From the IMG/VR virus record IMGVR_UViG_3300042923_001201, positions 30,473-94,472 of that record: a DNA stretch of 64,000 nt, one strand, 5' to 3'. Of the stretch, positions 60,147-64,000 are shown piece after piece (position 1 is the stretch's first letter; every line of letters begins with the position of its first letter). Below the pieces are notes generated by a model that was not told the origin of the DNA, ran no database searches, and saw only the letters and a list, made by a program, of their open reading frames with translations. The DNA comes from a virus. The position numbers were made by a program, and so were the translations under genes.

Positions 60147-60380
60147 TTAATCAATGAGGCCTTTTTCCTTCAAATCTGATAAAATAAGATCTAGATCAAG
60201 TTGGATGATCTGGTAGTCACCTTTTTTAATTTTAACCTGTTTATACTTGCCATCTTCACGAACCCAGTTTTCTTTTTGTCCAATTGAGCGACTGAGTGTT
60301 TCAGGACTCATGAATGCTGCTTGATTTTTTGCACCTGTTACCAATTTACCTTGCTTGACTGCAATAAAGATACTTGACAT
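60147..60380 (-). CDS. 77-residue protein, unknown
   Basis: Basic N-half (VKQGKLVTGAKNQAAFMSPETLSR in outline), then YQIIQLDLDLILSDLKEKG. The start follows AGGAGGAAATAATT. Operon head of the thymidine-kinase unit. Confidence 0.72.
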   Translation of the reverse strand: MSSIFIAVKQGKLVTGAKNQAAFMSPETLSRSIGQKENWVREDGKYKQVKIKKGDYQIIQLDLDLILSDLKEKGLID

Positions 60381-60411
60381 AATTATTTCCTCCTATAATT
60401 TATGATGTTTC

Positions 60412-60440
60412 ATTATACACAAAACGTAGAAAAATGTAAC
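60412..60440 (-). promoter_or_regulatory. Leftward promoter of thymidine-kinase operon
   Basis: Minus strand G-GTTACA, 17 bp, TATAAT, 32 bases before 60380. Divergent partner at 60450; the two -35 boxes are 9 bases apart. Confidence 0.75.
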
Positions 60441-60449
60441 CACTAATGG

Positions 60450-60478
60450 TTTACAATTTAAAATTTTTCTAATATAAT
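60450..60478 (+). promoter_or_regulatory. Rightward promoter of 60514 gene
   Basis: Plus strand GG-TTTACA, 17 bp, TATAAT, 36 bases from the -10 end to the start codon. Confidence 0.8.
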
Positions 60479-60513
60479 GATGCATCAAACAAAATCGAAT
60501 GGAGGTAATACTT

Positions 60514-60801
60514 ATGCTATTAGGAAAATATTATGTATCTGATCATGCGAAGAAACAATACAGTGACCGTGTTTATTATAAAGGTTCGGTAGAACAATCA
60601 ATTAAAAATGATTTAAGAACACTTAATATTAGAAATATAGTTCGAACTGAAACTTGTATCCACGTATTTACAAAAAATTCGAAAGAATTTATATTCTTGA
60701 AGCGAAAGAATACTGATACACTTTGTCTTAAAACAATAATTAAACGAAATGCTGAAGATAACAAGAGAACCATAGAAAAACGTAAAGCTCTGGTCAAATG
60801 A
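60514..60801 (+). CDS. 95-residue protein, unknown
   Basis: Read from ATG 60514 after TGGAGGTAATACTT. The pattern YYVSDHAKKQYSDRV is followed by strands and a KRNAEDNKRTIEKRK tail. It resembles the layout of 5069-5347. It could be a small RNA- or DNA-binding regulator; no family recognised. Confidence 0.72.
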   Translation: MLLGKYYVSDHAKKQYSDRVYYKGSVEQSIKNDLRTLNIRNIVRTETCIHVFTKNSKEFIFLKRKNTDTLCLKTIIKRNAEDNKRTIEKRKALVK

Positions 60802-60818
60802 CCAGGGTTTTTATTTTG
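60786..60818 (+). terminator. Terminator after 60514 gene
   Basis: CTGGTC-AAAT-GACCAG followed by GGTTTTTATTTT, overlapping the stop codon. Confidence 0.82.
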
Positions 60819-60897
60819 TGGAATTTGTTGGAATAAATGTTTAAAACTCATCATATTATATATCATGAACCAAAATGGAACTATAGGAGGAATGTAA

Positions 60898-61764
60898 ATG
60901 TCATTTCAAGTATTAGGAATAGACCCAGGCAACTATAAAACAAAAATAGTTCATGAATCTGGTTTGGATCAGTTTCTTAGTCCGATTGGCGAATGGCGAA
61001 AAAGAAATGCTGGTGAAAGTCACTCAAAGTTAGATATGGAATTTGAAATTGTAAACAAATACGATTCATTCCGTGGATTTTGTGGACCTCTTGCAAGTAT
61101 TGAATCTGAATATGGTGGAACAGTATTCGGCTCTACAAAAAATCATATCGACGCAAAGACAAGAACTCTTTTAGCAATTCATCGCAATTTACAACAACAA
61201 GATGTAAAGATTGTAGTTGGACAACCTTACAAAGGTCATACTGATACTGAAAAGGAAGAAATTATTAGTAGTCTTATGGGTGAGTGGACTGTAACCATAA
61301 ATGGCAATAAGAAAGAATTTGTTATATCAGATGTCTCTGTTGGTATTGAAGGAGCAATGGCATTCTTATCTGCACCATTCTCAGGACCCGTCAATATTAT
61401 AGATGTAGGTAGTGGTACTGTAAACTGCATACATTTTAATGATAAAAGAATAGTAGATTTAAGATCAGATACTTTACTATTCGGTTCCGAAACTAATAAG
61501 GATGGTGTTAACTTTGAGGGAATGGCGAGTGGTATATTCAAAGGTATGAGTGCAAGGTGGAATAAAGATCACCCTACCTTTGTATGTGGTGGTACTGCGA
61601 AGGATATGGTTATGCCACTTAAACGATATTATAAATCTGCTGAGGTCCTACCATGTCGTGCAAATATAAATGGCATAAAGATATCTGTTGATGTTGAATA
61701 TGCTAATGCGGTAGGAATGTATATTGCAGGAGTAAAGAACTATGCCAAACTACAAGTCAGTTAA
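60898..61764 (+). CDS. Actin-like ParM/Alp-type segregation ATPase
   Basis: A 288-residue actin-fold protein. The phosphate-1 loop is GIDPGNYKTKI, phosphate-2 is IIDVGSGTVNCI, and the adenosine motif is FVCGGTAKDM. Length is near AlfA (about 275) and ParM (about 320). It polymerises in an ATP-dependent way to push plasmid copies apart, as in ParMRC-type systems. The start follows TAGGAGGAATGTAA. The following overlapping gene is the matching adaptor. Confidence 0.85.
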   Translation: MSFQVLGIDPGNYKTKIVHESGLDQFLSPIGEWRKRNAGESHSKLDMEFEIVNKYDSFRGFCGPLASIESEYGGTVFGSTKNHIDAKTRTLLAIHRNLQQQDVKIVVGQPYKGHTDTEKEEIISSLMGEWTVTINGNKKEFVISDVSVGIEGAMAFLSAPFSGPVNIIDVGSGTVNCIHFNDKRIVDLRSDTLLFGSETNKDGVNFEGMASGIFKGMSARWNKDHPTFVCGGTAKDMVMPLKRYYKSAEVLPCRANINGIKISVDVEYANAVGMYIAGVKNYAKLQVS

Positions 61765-62044
61765 AATTATATTTGATCTTGAAGATGAACATCAAAAAAT
61801 GTTATATGAGTTCCTAAAGAAAAGATCTAATCGTAGCTCATATATACGCACACTATTATATAATGCAAAGCGTGAAGGTAAAGTTGAACCTATTCCTTTT
61901 GATGATCAGACTACACAAATTTTAAATACAGAAGTTCAAAGAACTATATCATCTCAACCCATTCGGATTAAAGTTAACTCAGTTCCTATTGTTACTGAAC
62001 AAGTCATTGACGATGAAGATATTATATTGGACGGATTACTTTAG
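61742..62044 (+). CDS. ParR/AlfB-like ribbon-helix-helix adaptor
   Basis: A 100-residue protein whose N-terminal part (SVKIIFDLEDEHQKMLYEFL and SNRSSYIRTLLY) has the beta strand and two helices of a ribbon-helix-helix DNA-binding domain. The C-terminal half is acidic and hydrophobic. It overlaps the ParM-like gene by 23 bases. It would bind a centromere and cap filament ends. Confidence 0.78.
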   Translation: MPNYKSVKIIFDLEDEHQKMLYEFLKKRSNRSSYIRTLLYNAKREGKVEPIPFDDQTTQILNTEVQRTISSQPIRIKVNSVPIVTEQVIDDEDIILDGLL

Positions 62045-62046
62045 GA

Positions 62047-62076
62047 TGTGGTCGCCGAACCACTCCTTTTTCTTTT
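62047..62076 (+). terminator. Terminator of the partition operon
   Basis: GTGGT-cgccga-ACCAC then TCCTTTTTCTTTT, directly after the ParR-like stop. Confidence 0.72.
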
Positions 62077-62082
62077 GTCCTC

Positions 62083-62113
62083 TAGATTATCTGAGTGTAA
62101 CGAAGATAATCTA
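62083..62113. repeat. 10-bp inverted repeat downstream of ParR-like gene
   Basis: TAGATTATCT and AGATAATCTA, separated by 11 bases. It may be an operator, a partition-site element or part of the antisense transcript. Confidence 0.5.
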
Positions 62114-62168
62114 TTATTTAATATAGTATTAGTATATAGATAATAGAACCATAATGATTTGTTTTTAT

Positions 62169-62197
62169 ATTATACATATGGCAGACCTCATTGTAAA
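62169..62197 (-). promoter_or_regulatory. Minus-strand promoter facing the partition operon
   Basis: Minus strand GG-TTTACA, 17 bp, TATAAT. It points left into the 3' end of the ParR-like gene and no gene on its strand follows within range. Confidence 0.72.
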
Positions 62198-62219
62198 CCA
62201 CAAATTTTAATTAAAATAG

Positions 62220-62248
62220 TTGACAGTTCGCAAACAGTCTAATATAAT
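62220..62248 (+). promoter_or_regulatory. Strong sigma-A promoter for 62285 gene
   Basis: TTGACA, 17 bp, TATAAT: exact consensus. The transcript reaches the start codon within about 30 bases. Confidence 0.85.
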
Positions 62249-62284
62249 ATTGTATCGCCGAATAAATACGAATGGAGAATGTAA

Positions 62285-62557
62285 ATGAAAAAATATTGGT
62301 TCATGGGTCCTATTAGATTTACAAAAGGTTTATATTATGACAACCATAGTGAAAAATCTATACTTCGTAACATGGTTATTACTGATGAATATTTAAACTA
62401 TCTTGGAGATGAATTTCAAACCACTTGTGCTAAACATGAAAGAGGATGGTCATTTGATTCATGGTGTCATGAAGTAGTTGGTATGGATATTACTTCATCA
62501 TATTATAGAGTTAAACTTTCTGAACTACCGTATGCCAATAAAAAGAAAAGAAAATAA
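62285..62557 (+). CDS. 90-residue protein, unknown
   Basis: Starts MKKYWFMGPIRFTKGLYYD after AATGGAGAATGTAA. Aromatic-rich with GWSFDSWCHEVVGMDITSSYYR and a basic tail NKKKRK. No family recognised. Its consensus promoter suggests strong expression by host sigma-A, so possibly an early gene. Confidence 0.75.
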   Translation: MKKYWFMGPIRFTKGLYYDNHSEKSILRNMVITDEYLNYLGDEFQTTCAKHERGWSFDSWCHEVVGMDITSSYYRVKLSELPYANKKKRK

Positions 62558-62608
62558 AAACTACCCCGTATAGTATTTTAGTATAGCCCCGTCAGATTTT
62601 TTGGACTA

Positions 62609-62644
62609 AGGAGGTCTCACTTGACACTAGAGGAGGTCTCACTT
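62609..62644 (+). repeat. Tandem 14-bp AGGAGGT-containing repeat
   Basis: AGGAGGTCTCACTT occurs twice with a 22-bp period. Each copy includes a perfect Shine-Dalgarno-like AGGAGGT. A TTG-initiated 34-codon ORF (62621-62725) follows the first copy but is weakly supported. Confidence 0.7.
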
Positions 62645-62703
62645 CGTGTCTATATAATGGGGCAGCCCCACCTAGCAAATAAGTTTCCTAAAGAAAGGAA
62701 AAC

Positions 62704-62747
62704 AAAAAGTCCTAGCTGTTTTTAAAACCTCTAGAACTTTTTTTCGT
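62704..62747. terminator. Bidirectional terminator
   Basis: AAAGTCCTAG and CTAGAACTTT (9 of 10 pairs) with T-rich tails on both strands. It separates the plus-strand 62285 unit from the minus-strand membrane-peptide gene. Confidence 0.7.
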
Positions 62748-62765
62748 CAAAATCTTGAGTTTTTA

Positions 62766-62936
62766 CTATTTTTGTTTCTTAACAATAAACATTAAGTATA
62801 TAGATATTATTACTAAAATCAAAGATCTTGTATATAGTGCTTCTCTTTCACTTTCTATAAAAATAGGAACAAAAATAAAAAAAATAGTGATCAATAATAA
62901 AATTATGACTGTAATTGTTTGTCTGTACTTTTTCAC
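62766..62936 (-). CDS. 56-residue membrane protein, GTG start
   Basis: Two hydrophobic helices (about residues 8-26 and 38-51), charged loop ESEREALYTRS and basic ends (KKYRQ, KKQK). GTG 62936 follows AAAGGAAGTTAAAA. The competing plus-strand frame lacks a ribosome site. Promoter at 62962. Function unknown. Confidence 0.65.
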   Translation of the reverse strand: MKKYRQTITVIILLLITIFFIFVPIFIESEREALYTRSLILVIISIYLMFIVKKQK

Positions 62937-62961
62937 TTTTAACTTCCTTTTCTTTTTTTAA

Positions 62962-62991
62962 ATTTTATTATTTATTTAAAACTTATGTAAA
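62962..62991 (-). promoter_or_regulatory. Promoter of 62766-62936
   Basis: Minus strand TTTACA, 18 bp, TAAAAT. Confidence 0.5.
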
Positions 62992-63193
62992 CTTTTAAAA
63001 TTTAAATAATTAAACTTTAAAAAATATTTTTTATAAATACTTATCATCAACACCCAACTTGCTACTAGCTAGATAGGGCTTTCCAATAAATACATATACG
63101 AAGCTCCTATAGCTCCAGCTTGCAGAAATCTCCCATTTTCACAGTTTTCAAGGATTTTTCCTCAGCACAACAGTTTTTTGCAATTTCATAAGT

Positions 63194-63322
63194 GTTGCCC
63201 AACTGCAAAGATGTTAATTTGTCACAAATATGTTTCCTTACTGCAACAAACTTAAAACTGAAACATTTTTAACTGACTGCAACATTTTTTCGAGGTCTTA
63301 AAAATTGTTTCCTAACTGAAAC
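63194..63322. repeat. Array of four 16-bp dyad units, ~37-bp period
   Basis: Units at 63194, 63232, 63268 and 63307 follow GTTTCCTAACTGAAAC (63307), a dyad of GTTTC and GAAAC. The unit at 63194 reads GTTGCCCAACTGCAAA, where both arms change together. The 63268 unit is weaker (12 of 16). Extra AACTG / CAGTT half-sites lie at about 63138, 63170, 63256 and 63355. Likely protein-binding iterons for an origin, centromere or operator. No gene was found across 63000-63600. Confidence 0.6.
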
Positions 63323-63425
63323 TCTTTTCACTTGCGTAAACAGTCTTTCATCATCAACAGTTTTCACTCAGGGAAACTCTTGCTCGCAACTATCCTTACA
63401 TTAAGGTCGTGTTCCTTATATAAAC

Positions 63426-63455
63426 ATTATATCATACGACAAAATTTCTTGTAAA
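63426..63455 (-). promoter_or_regulatory. Minus-strand promoter reading across the dyad array
   Basis: Minus strand TTTACA, 18 bp, TATAAT. No ORF with a ribosome site follows before the gene at 62936, so it would make a leader or non-coding RNA. Confidence 0.5.
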
Positions 63456-63719
63456 TAGAGAGTTCTAGGTCTACAAAAGGTTGAGCTTCTTTACGAAAGG
63501 TTATGCTTAAAATGTAAATTCCTCATTTCACGTCCTTTTAAATTTGAATACATATATATACGATTCGCGTTAAAATTTGACCAGGAAGGAACCAGTAATG
63601 TCACACATCATTTCCATATACAATCACATGTACAAACAATTCAAACAACAGTCGAACCTTTTTCTACACCTATGATTAAATCAATGTATTCATATACGAC
63701 AAAACAAATTGAGTGGTTT

Positions 63720-63824
63720 AAAACAGGAATATGAGGCATCCTCCCTAAAGCTCTTGAATATTCCTTCCGTGTACGATGATACACGAACTTTTAAATAAGG
63801 AGGACTCATCTAAAAGACTGCATC
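63720..63824 (-). ncRNA. Candidate structured small RNA
   Basis: Downstream of a good promoter, the minus transcript folds: ATGAG-TCCTCC (63799-63809) pairs with GGAGGA and CTCAT (63731-63744), enclosing the hairpin CGTGTA-TCATCG-TACACG (63768-63785). A moderately U-rich end follows (CCTGTTTT). No ORF with a spaced ribosome site is present. The CCUCC arm could also bind 16S-like or ribosome-site sequences. Size and ends are estimated. Confidence 0.45.
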
Positions 63825-63829
63825 AATTT

Positions 63830-63858
63830 ATTATATCATAAGGCTTTTAAACTGTAAA
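63830..63858 (-). promoter_or_regulatory. Promoter of the candidate small RNA
   Basis: Minus strand G-TTTACA, 17 bp, TATAAT; follows a terminator U-tract directly. Confidence 0.68.
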
Positions 63859-63859
63859 C

Positions 63860-63882
63860 AAAAAAATCTCCCAATCGGGAGA
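63860..63882 (-). terminator. Terminator of the right-edge gene
   Basis: Minus strand TCTCCC-GATT-GGGAGA followed by seven T. Confidence 0.85.
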
Positions 63883-63908
63883 CTTTTAAAGGATTTTCCT
63901 ATTGACAT

Positions 63909-64000
63909 TTACATCATAAATTTTCGTACTTGCTCCCTATAAATATCGCAATCAATACCATCCTCATTCGCTTTCATATACAGTTCATACAGGCTATCAG
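63909..64000 (-). CDS. C-terminal end of a gene entering from the right
   Basis: The minus strand reads DSLYELYMKANEDGIDCDIY and EQVRKFMM before TAA at 63909-63911, then a terminator. Only about 30 residues are visible, so the product cannot be identified. A helical acidic end is all that can be said. Confidence 0.6.
   Translation of the reverse strand, partial: DSLYELYMKANEDGIDCDIYREQVRKFMM

Noticed and set aside
62621-62725. TTG-initiated 34-codon ORF after AGGAGGT
   Set aside because: Good Shine-Dalgarno, but it ends inside a terminator and has no clear promoter; kept only as a repeat feature.
62755-62961. 68-codon plus-strand ORF
   Set aside because: No ribosome site and low-complexity composition; the opposite-strand GTG frame (62766-62936) has a proper site and helix pattern.
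63598-63730. Two tiny plus-strand ORFs (25 and 20 codons) with a good site before the first
   Set aside because: Too short and without recognisable signal-peptide or regulator features; may be an arbitrium-like or leader peptide, but nothing supports it.
1-64000. CRISPR arrays, tRNA genes, IS elements, rRNA
   Set aside because: No direct-repeat/spacer pattern, cloverleaf-like sequence or transposase was seen by eye; a tRNA scan would be needed to exclude atypical tRNAs.

Overview
The window is one continuous stretch of a large, low-GC, tailed-phage or prophage genome from an endospore-forming Firmicute, most likely a Bacillus-group host. The evidence is AT-rich DNA with dense gene packing, GGAGG ribosome sites before nearly every gene, a BhlA/BhlB-type holin pair, an M15 endolysin, an alpha/beta-type small acid-soluble spore protein, and a replication set that recalls SPbeta (DnaE-type polymerase, RecJ-like exonuclease, DnaG-like primase, DnaB-like helicase, 3D-domain protein, ATP ligase). 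No tRNA, rRNA, IS element or CRISPR array was seen.

Layout. 1-4546 (+): the end of a tail-fibre-like gene, two holins, endolysin, tyrosine recombinase, and a GH26 glycosidase fused to PA14. 4589-13634 (-): spore protein, small unknown genes, RtcB, M20/M42-like peptidase, a sigma factor, DNA ligase, 3D protein. 13639-24841 (-): RusA-like resolvase, GIY-YIG nuclease, guanylate-kinase-like enzyme, MazG, two glycosyltransferases flanking a HipA-like kinase, and a sugar-activation set (nucleotidyltransferase, HAD phosphatase, APH-like kinase). 25122-45894 (-): MazG, DnaE polymerase, both subunits of a type IIA topoisomerase, a block of tiny proteins including an ArfA-like peptide, thioredoxin, cytosine-C5 methyltransferase, dCMP-hydroxymethylase-like enzyme, dNMP kinase, RecJ, primase, helicase, SprT-like protein. 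46003-60380 (-): class II ribonucleotide reductase, PhoH-like ATPase, RecA/Sak4-like ATPase, SSB-like protein, ThyX, a second sigma-like regulator, a nicotinamide-phosphoribosyltransferase-like plus PRPP-synthetase-like pair, and thymidine kinase. 60514-62557 (+): an actin-like ParM / ribbon-helix-helix pair and two small genes. 62558-64000: nearly gene-free, with dyad repeats, minus-strand promoters and a likely small RNA; a truncated gene enters at the right edge.

How it works together. Replication, deoxynucleotide supply and recombination are almost self-sufficient. A TS-fold enzyme with dCMP-type residues, GT-B-like glycosyltransferases and sugar-nucleotide genes together suggest glycosylated hydroxymethylcytosine DNA. 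The Nampt/Prs pair is the gene pair expected of an NAD+-reconstitution (NARP1-type) counter-defence. The actin-like segregation cassette, a XerC/D-like recombinase and a spore DNA-binding protein would suit an element carried as a plasmid-like prophage through sporulation.

Regulation is unusually legible. About 28 transcription units start at near-identical promoters, typically GGTTTACA - 17 bp - TATAAT, with the -10 box about 20-80 bp (usually 25-40) before the start codon. Several have a Rho-independent terminator for the upstream unit fused to, or wrapped around, the promoter. All functional calls come from reading motifs, with no database search.
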